From Haemophilus parainfluenzae (lineage in GTDB: Bacteria; Pseudomonadota; Gammaproteobacteria; Enterobacterales; Pasteurellaceae): 64,000 bases of DNA. Shown piece after piece: positions 48,857-58,822 of the stretch (position 1 is its first letter; the number at the start of each line of letters is the position of its first letter). The stretch spans positions 248,001 to 312,000 of the forward strand of contig NZ_CP063121.1 in the NCBI RefSeq assembly GCF_014931415.1, in the 5' to 3' direction. Below the pieces are notes generated by a model. It searched no databases. It was not told the DNA's origin and saw nothing but the letters and a program-made list of their open reading frames with translations. The position numbers were made by a program, and so were the translations under genes.

Positions 48857-50038
48857 ATGAAACGAATCACAGGCTTTCCTACTCGCCCCGATATGGTGCA
48901 ACAATTATTAGATGTAGGCTTTGATTACTATAACCTGCCTTCCTCTGATGGCTCCCATTATTGGTCGGACAATGTGGCATATGAATTTACCCTAGCGGAA
49001 ATTGATCGTATTGAAGACGCCACCAACGAATTGCACTCAATGTGTATGGACTTTGTTGCCGATGAAGTGAAACAAGGTGATTATGCCTATTATCGCTTCA
49101 CCGATTTACAGAAAAATCTGATTGAACAAACATGGTCTAAAAACGTACCGCACTTATATGGTCGTTTTGATTTTGGTTATGATGGCGAAAACCTCAAAAT
49201 GTTTGAATACAATGCCGATACGCCAACTTCCCTGCTTGAAGCTGCTGTGGTGCAATGGCAATGGTTAGAGCAAATTGAAGGCTTAGCGCATCGTGACCAA
49301 TTCAATTGGATTCACGAAGAATTGCTTAATCGCTTTCAGTTTATTCAACAGCAAACTGGATTAAAAGATTTCCATTTTAGTGCCATGCAAGAAGCAGGCC
49401 GTGAAGATTGGGGCAATATTGATTACTTGGCGGATGTGGCTTACAACGCGGGTTGGCATATTCATCAGCTTGCCATTGAAGATGTAGGCTACGATAAAGA
49501 CAGTCAGCAATTCCTCGATCTGAATAATCAACCTATTGATTGTTTATTTAAGCTCTATCCGCTTGAATGGATGACCACGACAGAATATGCACCACACATG
49601 CTTAATTCATCCACCACTTTTATTGAACCGGCGTGGAAATTACTATTAAGCAATAAAGTGCTATTAGCGAAATTATGGCAAAAACATCCAAATCATCCAT
49701 TATTACTACCTGCTTACTTTAGCAAACATGATATTACCGATCGCCAATCAATATGGGTGAAAAAACCGACGTTAGGTCGTGAAGGTGCCAATGTTTCTTA
49801 CTATGAAAAACGTAATGGCCTAGAATTTGCTGCCAAAGGCAGTGAGCATTCTGCCTTTTACGATCAAGCAGGTTACATCTATCAACAAAAATTTGAACTG
49901 CCAAATTTTGATGGCATGTACCCTATGATTGGTTCTTGGGTAGTGGGTGATATAGCTTGTGGCATCGGATTGAGAGAAGATTTTACCCCTGTTACCGGCA
50001 ATGATAGCCACTTCATTCCGCATTACTTTGTAGAATAA
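48857..50038 (+). CDS. ygiC: YgiC-like ATP-grasp protein (glutathionylspermidine synthase family)
   Basis: 393 residues of the preATP-grasp plus ATP-grasp layout, related to the synthetase half of glutathionylspermidine synthase. FGYDGENLKMFEYNADTPTSLLEAA and VKKPTLGREGANV are the diagnostic stretches. It probably joins a carboxylate to an amine with ATP; the real substrates are unknown. Last gene of the five-gene operon that starts at 46438. Confidence 0.87.
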   Translation: MKRITGFPTRPDMVQQLLDVGFDYYNLPSSDGSHYWSDNVAYEFTLAEIDRIEDATNELHSMCMDFVADEVKQGDYAYYRFTDLQKNLIEQTWSKNVPHLYGRFDFGYDGENLKMFEYNADTPTSLLEAAVVQWQWLEQIEGLAHRDQFNWIHEELLNRFQFIQQQTGLKDFHFSAMQEAGREDWGNIDYLADVAYNAGWHIHQLAIEDVGYDKDSQQFLDLNNQPIDCLFKLYPLEWMTTTEYAPHMLNSSTTFIEPAWKLLLSNKVLLAKLWQKHPNHPLLLPAYFSKHDITDRQSIWVKKPTLGREGANVSYYEKRNGLEFAAKGSEHSAFYDQAGYIYQQKFELPNFDGMYPMIGSWVVGDIACGIGLREDFTPVTGNDSHFIPHYFVE

Positions 50039-50085
50039 AAACAACGCAAAACTGACCGCACTTAACAGATAATAAGGAGATAAAT

Positions 50086-51231
50086 ATGTATCCATTTAGT
50101 TTTCAAAACCCTACTCGCATTGAATTTGGTCTCGATAAAGAAAAAGAGATGGGTAAATATATGCACGAATACGGTGCAAAAAAGGCCTTAATTATCTATG
50201 GTAGTGAGCGTGTCAAACAATCCGGTTTATTTGAAGATGTGGCAAAAAGCTTGCGTGACCATGGCATTGAATACATTGAATGTGGCGGGGTGAAAAGCAA
50301 CCCGACAATCAGCAAAGTTCGTGAAGCCGTTGCAATGGCAAAAGCCTTTAGTGCAGATAGTGTGCTGAGTATCGGTGGCGGCTCTTGCCTTGATAGTGCG
50401 AAAGCGATCGCAGCTGGTGCATGCTATGACGGCGATACCTGGGACTTCTTTAAAGGCACACCGGTGCAAAAAGCATTGATGATTTTTGATGTGATCACCC
50501 TTGCGGCAACAGGCAGTGAAATGAACTGGGGCTCAGTCATTACTAATGAAGAAACACAGCAAAAATATTCAATTCACAGCAATCATTTATTCCCCAAAGT
50601 GTCAGTGATTAATCCGAAATTGCAAGCGACCGTCAGCCGTGATTATTTAGTGTATTCAGCTGCAGATATTATTGCTCATTCTATTGAAGCCTACTTCACG
50701 GCGGAATATCGTCCTGAAATTATTGATTTCTTAGTAGAAAGCAATATTAAGACCGTGATTCGTACGACTGAAATCCTGCTCAATGATCCACAAGATCTCA
50801 ATGCGCGTGGTGAGTTTGCCTGGGCGGCTACACTTGCGTTGAACGGTTTAACTCATTTAGGTATCTCACCTTACGGTTTCCCAAATCATATGATTGAGCA
50901 TTCTATGAGTGCGATTTCAGATGTGCCACATGGTGCTGGGCTTTCCGTGATTATGCCTGCGTGGATGCAATGGTATCAATCTCAAAGACCTGCTCAATTC
51001 AAACGCTTTGCTAAAGAAATATTTGGCTTAGATAATGCTGACGATGGTATTCAAGCCTTAAAAGCTTGGTTTGATAAAATCGGTACACCAACAAGTCTTG
51101 AACAACTTGGTATTGATGATGAAACCTTAGCTGAAATTATTGAAAATGCGGCTCAAACTGCAATCAGAGCGAAAGTGGAAAAAACGTATACTAAAGAAGC
51201 TATTGAAGCCATTTTCGCTTTAGCGAAGTAA
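50086..51231 (+). CDS. Iron-containing alcohol dehydrogenase, YqhD/BDH-like
   Basis: 381 residues. The N-terminal Rossmann part has ALIIYGSERVKQSG and SIGGGSCLDSAKAIA; the helical part carries the metal ligands in SAADIIAHSIEAYF and PNHMIEHSMSAISDVPHGAGL. It is an NADPH-dependent aldehyde reductase by family. AAGGAG precedes the start. It lies 47 bp after the ATP-grasp gene and may be co-transcribed or have its own promoter. Confidence 0.9.
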   Translation: MYPFSFQNPTRIEFGLDKEKEMGKYMHEYGAKKALIIYGSERVKQSGLFEDVAKSLRDHGIEYIECGGVKSNPTISKVREAVAMAKAFSADSVLSIGGGSCLDSAKAIAAGACYDGDTWDFFKGTPVQKALMIFDVITLAATGSEMNWGSVITNEETQQKYSIHSNHLFPKVSVINPKLQATVSRDYLVYSAADIIAHSIEAYFTAEYRPEIIDFLVESNIKTVIRTTEILLNDPQDLNARGEFAWAATLALNGLTHLGISPYGFPNHMIEHSMSAISDVPHGAGLSVIMPAWMQWYQSQRPAQFKRFAKEIFGLDNADDGIQALKAWFDKIGTPTSLEQLGIDDETLAEIIENAAQTAIRAKVEKTYTKEAIEAIFALAK

Positions 51232-51324
51232 TCTCTCATAAGAAAGAGCGGTTAAATTTAAAATATAATGAAATTTGAGCGCTCTTTTTATATTCTCAAC
51301 ATTTCACTTATTGAAAAGCATGTA

Positions 51325-51362
51325 AAAAATAACCGCACTTTAGTTACCCAAAGTGCGGTTAA
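51325..51362 (-). terminator. rplKA terminator, inverted uptake sequences
   Basis: AACCGCACTTT / AAAGTGCGGTT with an eight-base loop and a T run on the minus strand, after rplA. A second, imperfect hairpin for the convergent dehydrogenase lies at about 51245-51290. Confidence 0.85.
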
Positions 51363-51386
51363 TTTGAATTAAGTTTTAACGCTTAA

Positions 51387-52076
51387 TTATAGTGAAGCTT
51401 GATCAACAGCCACACCAGCACCCATAGTTGTAGAGATGCTTACTTTCTTGATAAAGATACCTTTTGCAGTAGTTGGTTTTGCTTTGTTTAAAGCAGCCAA
51501 TAATGCTTGAAGGTTTTCTTTTAATTGAACTTCAGAGAAGTTTGCTTTACCAATTGTTGTGTGGATGATACCGTTTTTATCGTTACGATAACGGATCTGA
51601 CCAGATTTAGCATTTTTAACTGCTTCAGCAACGTTTGGTGTTACGGTACCAACTTTAGGGTTTGGCATTAAACCACGTGGGCCTAATACTTGACCTAATT
51701 GACCAACAACACGCATTGCATCAGGAGAAGCGATAACAACGTCAAAGTTCATTTCGCCTTTTTTGATTTGCTCTGCTAAATCTTCCATACCGACTAAATC
51801 AGCGCCAGCTTCTTTAGCTGCATCTGCGTTAGCACCTTGGGTGAACACAGCTACGCGTACTTCACGACCTGTACCGTGTGGTAATACAGTTGCACCACGA
51901 ACGTTTTGGTCTGATTTACGAGGATCGATACCTAAGTTTACTGCAACGTCAACACTTTCAACGAATTTAGCTGTTGCGAATTGTTTTAATAACGCGATTG
52001 CTTCGTTGATTTCATATGCTTTAGTAGAATCTACGCCAGCTTTGATTGCTTTCATTTTTTTAGTCAATTTAGCCAT
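51387..52076 (-). CDS. rplA: 50S ribosomal protein L1
   Basis: 229 residues, full length: [22 protein letters not shown] at the start and [15 protein letters not shown] in the second domain. L1 binds 23S rRNA and represses its own rplKA message. Four bases separate it from rplK, so they form one operon. Confidence 0.98.
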   Translation of the reverse strand: MAKLTKKMKAIKAGVDSTKAYEINEAIALLKQFATAKFVESVDVAVNLGIDPRKSDQNVRGATVLPHGTGREVRVAVFTQGANADAAKEAGADLVGMEDLAEQIKKGEMNFDVVIASPDAMRVVGQLGQVLGPRGLMPNPKVGTVTPNVAEAVKNAKSGQIRYRNDKNGIIHTTIGKANFSEVQLKENLQALLAALNKAKPTTAKGIFIKKVSISTTMGAGVAVDQASL

Positions 52077-52080
52077 CGTA

Positions 52081-52509
52081 TTATTCCTCCACCACTAAGC
52101 CCATTGAGCGAGCAGTACCAGCAATTGATTTCATTTTAGTTTCGATAGTCGCGCCAGTCATATCTGCTGCTTTAGTTTCAGCGATTTGACGAACTTGATC
52201 TAAAGTTACTTTACCCACTTTATCTTTGTTCGGTTTACCAGAACCAGATTTGATACCTGCAGCTTTTTTCAATAATACTGCTGCTGGTGGAGTTTTAGTA
52301 ATGAAAGTGAATGAACGGTCTGCATATACAGTGATAACAACTGGAATTGGTAAACCTTTTTCAATGCTCTCAGTACGAGCGTTGAATGCTTTACAGAATT
52401 CCATGATGTTCACACCTTGTTGACCTAATGCAGGACCAACTGGTGGTGATGGGTTTGCCATACCAGCTGCAACTTGCAACTTAACGTATGCTTGGACTTT
52501 TTTTGCCAT
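52081..52509 (-). CDS. rplK: 50S ribosomal protein L11
   Basis: 142 residues: [22 protein letters not shown] at the N-terminus and the C-terminal RNA-binding domain with [12 protein letters not shown]. It forms the GTPase centre of the 50S subunit and is needed for RelA activation. First gene of rplKA, downstream of nusG-secE but separated from it by a terminator. Confidence 0.98.
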   Translation of the reverse strand: MAKKVQAYVKLQVAAGMANPSPPVGPALGQQGVNIMEFCKAFNARTESIEKGLPIPVVITVYADRSFTFITKTPPAAVLLKKAAGIKSGSGKPNKDKVGKVTLDQVRQIAETKAADMTGATIETKMKSIAGTARSMGLVVEE

Positions 52510-52614
52510 TTTTTAGTTTCCTCTAAATGGGTGATAACGCCGAAATCGGCTCCCCTGTTAATGAAAGGCTGTATTTTAATTAATCAGCCTCGAAATTTCA
52601 AGTAGAAAAACTAC

Positions 52615-52650
52615 TCGAAAAACAACCGCACTTTATTGTTTAAGTGCGGT
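52615..52650 (-). terminator. nusG terminator, inverted uptake sequences
   Basis: ACCGCACTT / AAGTGCGGT with an eight-base loop and T run on the minus strand, between nusG and rplK. Confidence 0.85.
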
Positions 52651-52680
52651 CATTAAATCTCTTACTTTAGAAAAGGGAAA

Positions 52681-53238
52681 TTAACGTGTTTTTTCCACTT
52701 GACCAAATTCAAGCTCAACTGGTGTTGCACGACCGAAGATAGATACTGACACTTTTAAGCGGCCTTTTTCGTAATCTACTTCTTCAACCGTACCATTAAA
52801 GTCTGCGAATGGACCTTCTGTCACACGCACCTCTTCACCTGGTTGATATTCTTTACGATGACGCGGTTTTTCAGCACTTTGCTCTAAACGATTTAAAATT
52901 AAATCTGCTTCACGTTTAGAAATTGGTGCTGGCTTATCTGGAGTACCACCGATAAAGCCCATTACACGTGGTACACTTTTCACTAAGTGCCATGTGTCAT
53001 CGTTCATTGCCATTTCAACTAATACATAGCCAGGGAAGAATTTACGTTCACTTTTACGACGTTTACCTGCTACGTTTTCAACGACTTCTTCAGTCGGCAC
53101 TAACACTTCGCCAAACTGATCTTCCATTTGTTGTTGTTTGATATATTCACGCAATGTGATTGCAACACGACTCTCAAAGCCTGAGAATGCTTGCAATACA
53201 TACCAACGTTTTTTGGATATGTTTTCAGTTTCGCTCAT
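52681..53238 (-). CDS. nusG: Transcription termination/antitermination factor NusG
   Basis: 185 residues: NGN domain ([21 protein letters not shown]) and KOW motif ([22 protein letters not shown]). It links RNA polymerase with Rho and the ribosome. It follows secE with one base between stop and start. Confidence 0.98.
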   Translation of the reverse strand: MSETENISKKRWYVLQAFSGFESRVAITLREYIKQQQMEDQFGEVLVPTEEVVENVAGKRRKSERKFFPGYVLVEMAMNDDTWHLVKSVPRVMGFIGGTPDKPAPISKREADLILNRLEQSAEKPRHRKEYQPGEEVRVTEGPFADFNGTVEEVDYEKGRLKVSVSIFGRATPVELEFGQVEKTR

Positions 53239-53239
53239 T

Positions 53240-53656
53240 TTAGAATCTCAAATCAGTTAAGAAGTTAATCAATGCAATGATAATTGAATCAATTGCCCAG
53301 AAGAATAAAGAGGTAAGCACGGTTACCGCAATCACGATTAAAGTGGTTTGACGTGTTTCTGCACGAGTTGGCCATACCACTTTACGACCTTCAACTTTTG
53401 CTTCGCTAAAGAATGTACGTGCTTTTGTACCTTGGTTGGTAATTGCAGCGAAACCAAAGGCAATTAATAAGGCGACAACTACGCCAACTACACGTACAGG
53501 TAAAGAGAAGGCGTCTTTAAAATAAACGTTACCAATTGCTGCAGCGGTAAAAAATGCCACAGAAAGAATCCAAAGAAGCGTGTTTAAGCCTTTTGATTTT
53601 CCTTCTACGACTTGTTCTTGGTCGTGTTTCTTTTTCTCAACAATTTCAGTTGCCAT
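53240..53656 (-). CDS. secE: Preprotein translocase subunit SecE
   Basis: 138 residues with three membrane segments, the gammaproteobacterial form; the conserved cytoplasmic helix [20 protein letters not shown] precedes the last segment. Part of SecYEG. Co-transcribed with nusG. Confidence 0.96.
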   Translation of the reverse strand: MATEIVEKKKHDQEQVVEGKSKGLNTLLWILSVAFFTAAAIGNVYFKDAFSLPVRVVGVVVALLIAFGFAAITNQGTKARTFFSEAKVEGRKVVWPTRAETRQTTLIVIAVTVLTSLFFWAIDSIIIALINFLTDLRF

Positions 53657-53777
53657 AATTGAATCCGTATAAAATAAGGGATAAATAATTTTTAGATTAA
53701 TTTCAGAACGTGCGATTGTAGCATTTTCTTTCGGGATTGCCTATGAAAAATGTCAGAAAAAACAACCGCACTTTCTG

Positions 53778-55016
53778 TTAATTTTTATATTCGAGCTTCG
53801 GTGGTTTGTTATCGACGATGGTTTCTTCATCCACAATCACTTTTTGCAAGTTTTCGATTGAAGGTAAATCATACATCGTATCTAACAATACAGCCTCAAC
53901 GATTGAGCGTAAACCACGCGCACCGGTTTTACGTTCAAGGGCTTTTTTTGCCATCGCTTTTAATGCTTCTGGGGTGAATTCAAGCTCTACATCTTCTAAA
54001 CCAAATAATGCTTGATATTGTTTGGTCAATGCGTTTTTCGGTTGAGTAAGGATCTGAATCAACGCTTCTTCATCTAATTCGCTTAATGGCGCAATCATTG
54101 GAAGACGACCAATAAATTCTGGAATCAAACCAAATTTCATTAAATCATCTGGCTCAACTTGACGGAATAATTCAGAAAGATTTTCTTTCTCTTCTTCCTT
54201 CTCTACTTTCGCATCAAAACCAATTCCGGTATCAGTTTGTGTACGCTTACCGATAATTTTATCTAAGCCGGCAAATGCCCCACCACAAATAAAGAGAATT
54301 TTCGAAGTATCCACTTTCAACATTTCTTGTTGTGGGTGTTTACGTCCACCTTGTGGCGGCACAGACGCAATAGTGCCTTCAATTAATTTCAACAAGGCTT
54401 GTTGCACACCTTCACCAGATACATCACGAGTAATAGACGCACCTTCTGATTTGCGGCTAATTTTATCAATTTCATCAATGTAGATAATGCCCTGCTCTGC
54501 TTTTTCCGTATCGTAATCGCAGTTTTGTAATAATTTTTGCAGAACATTTTCCACATCTTCGCCCACATAACCGGCTTCGGTTAATGTCGTCGCATCGGCC
54601 ATAGCAAAAGGCACATTTAAACGACGTGCCAAGGTTTGTGCTAATAAGGTTTTACCGCTACCTGTTGGACCAATTAACAAAATGTTACTTTTACCTAATT
54701 CGACATCATTGCTTTGGTGGTTCGTACGTAAGCGTTTATAGTGATTGTAAACCGCCACTGACAAGACTTTTTTCGCATAATCTTGCCCAATCACATAATC
54801 ATCTAAGTGAGCGCGAATTTCATGCGGTGTCGGTAATTTTTCTTCAACTGCCAGTTCGCTAGGTGTTTCGATTTCACCACTGTCTTCTAACATACTGTGG
54901 CAAAGCTCGATACACTCGTTACAAATATAACCATCTGTACCCGCAATTAATTTACCTACTTCACTTTTTTCTCTTCCGCAGAAAGAACAGTGAAGATCGT
55001 TATCATTTGTTGTCAT
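53778..55016 (-). CDS. clpX: ATP-dependent Clp protease ATP-binding subunit ClpX
   Basis: 412 residues. The zinc-binding domain has [14 protein letters not shown] and CNECIELC; the AAA+ domain has Walker [13 protein letters not shown] and Walker B IIYIDEID. It unfolds tagged proteins for ClpP and, in type I systems, degrades HsdR during restriction alleviation, which matters for the hsd locus in this window. Ten bases from clpP, so one operon. Confidence 0.97.
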   Translation of the reverse strand: MTTNDNDLHCSFCGREKSEVGKLIAGTDGYICNECIELCHSMLEDSGEIETPSELAVEEKLPTPHEIRAHLDDYVIGQDYAKKVLSVAVYNHYKRLRTNHQSNDVELGKSNILLIGPTGSGKTLLAQTLARRLNVPFAMADATTLTEAGYVGEDVENVLQKLLQNCDYDTEKAEQGIIYIDEIDKISRKSEGASITRDVSGEGVQQALLKLIEGTIASVPPQGGRKHPQQEMLKVDTSKILFICGGAFAGLDKIIGKRTQTDTGIGFDAKVEKEEEKENLSELFRQVEPDDLMKFGLIPEFIGRLPMIAPLSELDEEALIQILTQPKNALTKQYQALFGLEDVELEFTPEALKAMAKKALERKTGARGLRSIVEAVLLDTMYDLPSIENLQKVIVDEETIVDNKPPKLEYKN

Positions 55017-55025
55017 GTGAAATCC

Positions 55026-55607
55026 TTAACGTTTAATCAACACATCGTCCACTAAGCCGTAAGCTTTTGCTTCTTCTGCCGACATAAAGTTATCACGATC
55101 TGTGTCTTTTTCGATACGCTCGATGCTTTGACCAGTATGGAAAGCAAGACGCTCGTTTAAGGTTTGTTTAATTTTTAAAATTTCTTGTGCGTGGATCTGA
55201 ATATCTGATGCTTGTCCACGGAAACCACCTAACGGTTGGTGAATCATTACGCGTGCATTCGGTAATGCAGCACGTTTTCCTGCTGTACCACCCGCAAGTA
55301 AGAATGCGCCCATTGAGCAAGCTTGACCAATACAAAGGGTACGCACATCCGGTTTAATAAATTGCATGGTATCGTAAATTGCCATACCCGCAGTCACAGA
55401 GCCACCCGGTGAGTTAATATAAATATTGATGTCTTTTTTCGGATCTTCTGATTCTAAGAAAAGTAACTGTGCCACGATCAAATTTGCCATACGATCTTCT
55501 ACTTCACCACTCAAGAAGATCACGCGCTCTTTTAATAGGCGAGAATAAATGTCGTACGAACGTTCACCACGAGAGGTTTGTTCGACAACCATAGGAATTA
55601 CACTCAT
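55026..55607 (-). CDS. clpP: ATP-dependent Clp protease proteolytic subunit
   Basis: 193 residues with the catalytic triad S98 (GQACSMGAF), H123 (MIHQPLGG) and D172. Full length, start [25 protein letters not shown]. It forms the ClpXP protease with the next gene. Confidence 0.98.
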   Translation of the reverse strand: MSVIPMVVEQTSRGERSYDIYSRLLKERVIFLSGEVEDRMANLIVAQLLFLESEDPKKDINIYINSPGGSVTAGMAIYDTMQFIKPDVRTLCIGQACSMGAFLLAGGTAGKRAALPNARVMIHQPLGGFRGQASDIQIHAQEILKIKQTLNERLAFHTGQSIERIEKDTDRDNFMSAEEAKAYGLVDDVLIKR

Positions 55608-55669
55608 TTTTGCCCCTAAATATGTGCTAAAAAATCGGGCAATATTCTACCCGAAAATCAGTAAAAACA

Positions 55670-55711
55670 AAAATGCGGTCGCTTTTCATTGAAAAAAACA
55701 ACCGCACTTTT
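55670..55711 (-). terminator. Probable tig terminator, imperfect uptake pair
   Basis: AATGCGGT and ACCGCACTT face each other after the tig stop, with a T-rich stretch on the minus strand; one arm is a diverged uptake word, so the stem is short. Confidence 0.5.
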
Positions 55712-55752
55712 CGATGATATGCTTGTGAATTTAATTCACGTTCTATCAATTA

Positions 55753-57051
55753 TTATGCTTGTGGATTCATGATCTCATCAAATGAAGACGCTTTTTCAGT
55801 CACTTGAGCTTTAGCAAGAACGGCATCAACTGCTTGTTCTTCTAATACTACGTTGCGAATGTTGTTCATTAACTCTTCATTTTTGCTGTAATATTCAACT
55901 ACTTCAGCTGGTTGTTCGTAAGCAGAAGCGATATCCGCAATCATTGCTTTCGCACGTTCTTCATCCGCTTTCAATTCGTTTGATTTGATCACTTCAGAGA
56001 ATAATAAACCGACTTGAACACGACGTTTTGCATCAGCTTCAAATAATTCGCGTGGTAATTGTGCAGCTTGTTGTGCATTACCACCGAAACGTTGTGCAGC
56101 TTGGTTACGTAATACATTGATTTCTTCTTCTACTGCAGAAGCTGGAACATCAATTGGGTTTTGTTCGATTAAACCATTGATGACTTGTTGTTTAACACGT
56201 GAAACTAATGCGTTTTTCAATTCACGTTCCATGTTTTTACGGATTTCTGCACGTAAATCTGCCACAGTTTTGGTGTTTGGACCAAATTTAGCAACGAATT
56301 CATCTGTTAATTCTGGTAATTCCATTTCTTCTACTTTTTTCAAGGTGATCGCAAATTTTGCATCTTTACCTTTTAAGTTTTCAGAATGGTATTCCGCTGG
56401 GAAAGTCACATTGATATCGAATTGTTCGCCTGCTTTGTGACCTACGATACCCTCTTCAAAACCTGGGATCATACGACCTTGGCCCATGAATAGAACGAAA
56501 TCAGTTGCTTTACCGCCTTCGAATTCTTCGCCATCTACTGAACCAACGAAGTCGATTTTTACGCGAGAATCTGCTTTAGCTGCTGCTTTACTTTCAACCC
56601 AAGTTGCTTGTTGTTTACGTAATACATCGATCATTTTATCGATATCAGCTTCAGTGATTTCAACAGTTGGTTTCTCAACCTTGATGTTTTCTAAGCCTTT
56701 TAATTCAACTTCTGGGTATACTTCGAAAGTTGCAGTGAATGATAAATCTTTACCAGGTTCGAACGTTTCGATAGCGAAAGTTGGACGACCTGCGATGTTG
56801 ATTTTCTCAGCGATTACTGCGTCAAAGAAATGACGTGGTAATAAATCGTTTAATACATCTTGACGGATTGATGCGCCAAAACGTTGTTCAATGATGTGAG
56901 CTGGCACGTGACCTTTACGGAAACCATCAACACGTACATTTTTTGCTGCACGTTTGAATTCTTCACGAGTTGCTTTTTCTACAGCTTCAGCTGGAACGGT
57001 GATCGTCACACGACGCTCTAAACCTTGAGTTGTTTCAATATTTAATGACAT
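55753..57051 (-). CDS. tig: Trigger factor
   Basis: Ribosome-bound chaperone and prolyl isomerase, 432 residues from the ATG at 57051 ([15 protein letters not shown]) with GAGG six bases upstream. The ribosome-binding motif lies in GFRKGHVP, the FKBP-like domain includes the [14 protein letters not shown] region, and the C-terminal helical arms follow. It heads the tig-clpP-clpX cluster. Confidence 0.97.
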   Translation of the reverse strand: MSLNIETTQGLERRVTITVPAEAVEKATREEFKRAAKNVRVDGFRKGHVPAHIIEQRFGASIRQDVLNDLLPRHFFDAVIAEKINIAGRPTFAIETFEPGKDLSFTATFEVYPEVELKGLENIKVEKPTVEITEADIDKMIDVLRKQQATWVESKAAAKADSRVKIDFVGSVDGEEFEGGKATDFVLFMGQGRMIPGFEEGIVGHKAGEQFDINVTFPAEYHSENLKGKDAKFAITLKKVEEMELPELTDEFVAKFGPNTKTVADLRAEIRKNMERELKNALVSRVKQQVINGLIEQNPIDVPASAVEEEINVLRNQAAQRFGGNAQQAAQLPRELFEADAKRRVQVGLLFSEVIKSNELKADEERAKAMIADIASAYEQPAEVVEYYSKNEELMNNIRNVVLEEQAVDAVLAKAQVTEKASSFDEIMNPQA

Positions 57052-57225
57052 TTGTAACCTCAATTAATGTTGCACTCGGTAAAAACCACACCGAACACGT
57101 TATTGTTTGTAAAAATAAAAAACCGCCAAATTATAGCGAAAGAAAATCAAACAGTCGATAGAAACCGGAAAATTCAATAGAAAACCAGCTAAAATTGCAC
57201 AATTTATCAACAATTTTTGATAAAG

Positions 57226-57260
57226 AAAAAAGTGCGGTCAAAAATAACCGCACTTTTTAT
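57226..57260 (-). terminator. kbp terminator, inverted uptake sequences
   Basis: AAAAAGTGCGGT / ACCGCACTTTTT with an eight-base loop, after the BON-LysM gene stop. Confidence 0.85.
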
Positions 57261-57264
57261 CGAA

Positions 57265-57705
57265 TTATAAACCTTTTGGTAAACGAATTTTTTGACCAGG
57301 GAAAATCTTATCCGCGTCTTTAATCACTTCTTTGTTAGCTTCAACGATAGCGGTATATTTCGCGCCATTTCCGTAAGCTTTCTCAGCGATTTTCCACAAG
57401 GTGTCACCTTTTTGGATTACATAAAATGTTTCATCACTGCCTAAGGTTTCACCGTTATTGATGCTTGCATCGCTTTTTACTGAGTGGATACCTTGAATGT
57501 TACCCGCCATTAATACTGCTTTTTCTAATGCCGCCGCGTTTGCCGCCACACCTTGGATATTTGCTACACCATTTTCAACGGTAACAGATAAGTTTTCTAC
57601 ACCTGGATTGTCTTCCGCGATGTGTTGAGTCACTGCTTTAGATGCATCTTCTTCTTTAGAGAAAACTTTCTTACCAATGTCACTGACAAAATCAAATAAA
57701 CCCAT
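57265..57705 (-). CDS. kbp: BON and LysM domain protein Kbp (YgaU)
   Basis: 146 residues: BON domain (about 25-90, VENLSVTVENGVANIQGVA) followed by LysM (about 95-145, FYVIQKGDTLWKIAEKAYGNGAKYTAIVEANK). No signal peptide, so cytoplasmic like E. coli Kbp, which binds potassium. AAGGAAC-type site upstream. Confidence 0.92.
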   Translation of the reverse strand: MGLFDFVSDIGKKVFSKEEDASKAVTQHIAEDNPGVENLSVTVENGVANIQGVAANAAALEKAVLMAGNIQGIHSVKSDASINNGETLGSDETFYVIQKGDTLWKIAEKAYGNGAKYTAIVEANKEVIKDADKIFPGQKIRLPKGL

Positions 57706-57882
57706 TTTAAAGTTCCTTTTGTATGTTTGTTTAAGGGAGTATTACGATACTGAAATTCCCTTAAGAAGTCTATAAATCAGAGTGTAAAGCTATGTAAATA
57801 TTTCAAGAAAACTGATCTAAAATTGACCGCACTTTGATAGAATACGCCGATTTTTAATTTACTCACTGAAAAAGGACAAATT

Positions 57883-58719
57883 ATGCGTTGGGAAGGTCGT
57901 AGAGAAAGCTCAAATATTGAAGATAGACGTGGCTCTGGCGGCGGTAACTTCGGTGGCGGAAAAGGCACTGGTGTGCTCGGTATTATCATTCTTTTAGTCG
58001 GCGCTTATTATGGCGTGGATCTTTCAGGCTTAGTGGGTACGCCTGATTTTTCAGGACAAAGCTCTCAACAGTTAGAAACTAAAGAAGAACAACAACTTGC
58101 GAGTCTTTCTAAAGTTGTATTAGCAGACACTGAAACCGTTTGGGGACAATATTTCAGACAAATGGGTAAAACTTATAGCGAGCCAACCATGGTGCTTTAC
58201 AATGGTGTAACGCCAACCGCTTGTGGTACGGGTCAATCTGCAATGGGTCCATTCTACTGCCCGAGCGATCGCAAAGTTTACCTTGATTTATCATTCTATA
58301 ATGAAATGAAAAATAAACTGGGTGCAGCAGGTGATTCAGCCTTTGCTTATGTGATTGCGCACGAAGTCGGTCACCACGTACAAAATATGCTCGGCATTCT
58401 GCCGCAAGTGAATCGCGCACAACAAAGCAGTGATCGTAAAACGGCAAATCAACTTTCCGTTCAATTAGAACTTCAAGCTGACTGTTTCGCTGGTGTTTGG
58501 GCGAGCCAAGCGGTAAAAAGTGGTTTATTTGAACGCGGTGATGAAGAAAAAGCGTTTAATGCAGCAGAAGCTGTGGGCGATGACCGTTTACAAAAACGCA
58601 GCCAAGGTTATGTGGTACCGGATAGTTTCACTCACGGTACATCTGCACAGCGTCTAGAATGGTTCAGAAAAGGCTTACAAAGCGCTAATCCTTCTGTGTG
58701 TAATACTTTTAACCAATAA
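57883..58719 (+). CDS. ypfJ: YpfJ-type zinc metallopeptidase
   Basis: 278 residues. The Gly-rich start (GSGGGNFGGGKGTG) is followed by one membrane helix (LGIIILLVGAYYGVDLS), and the outer domain has the zinc site HEVGHHVQN with a downstream glutamate in ELQADCFAGVW. Family substrate is unknown. It probably faces the periplasm. Confidence 0.9.
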   Translation: MRWEGRRESSNIEDRRGSGGGNFGGGKGTGVLGIIILLVGAYYGVDLSGLVGTPDFSGQSSQQLETKEEQQLASLSKVVLADTETVWGQYFRQMGKTYSEPTMVLYNGVTPTACGTGQSAMGPFYCPSDRKVYLDLSFYNEMKNKLGAAGDSAFAYVIAHEVGHHVQNMLGILPQVNRAQQSSDRKTANQLSVQLELQADCFAGVWASQAVKSGLFERGDEEKAFNAAEAVGDDRLQKRSQGYVVPDSFTHGTSAQRLEWFRKGLQSANPSVCNTFNQ

Positions 58720-58727
58720 AATCTTTA

Positions 58728-58753
58728 AGGCTGATTCATGTCAGCCTTTTTTA
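58728..58753 (+). terminator. ypfJ terminator
   Basis: AGGCTGA / TCAGCCT with a six-base loop followed by a T run, nine bases after the ypfJ stop. Confidence 0.88.
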
Positions 58754-58772
58754 TTTCTGTGCATTTTAGCAT

Positions 58773-58808
58773 AAAAAAAGAGCGGTCAATTTTGACCGCT
58801 CTTTTTCT
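58773..58808 (-). terminator. ileS terminator
   Basis: AGAGCGGTCA / TGACCGCTCT hairpin with A and T runs on both sides. It is an uptake-like pair with the core changed from GTGCGGT to GAGCGGT in both arms. Confidence 0.82.
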
Positions 58809-58822
58809 TTATGGTGTTAAGC

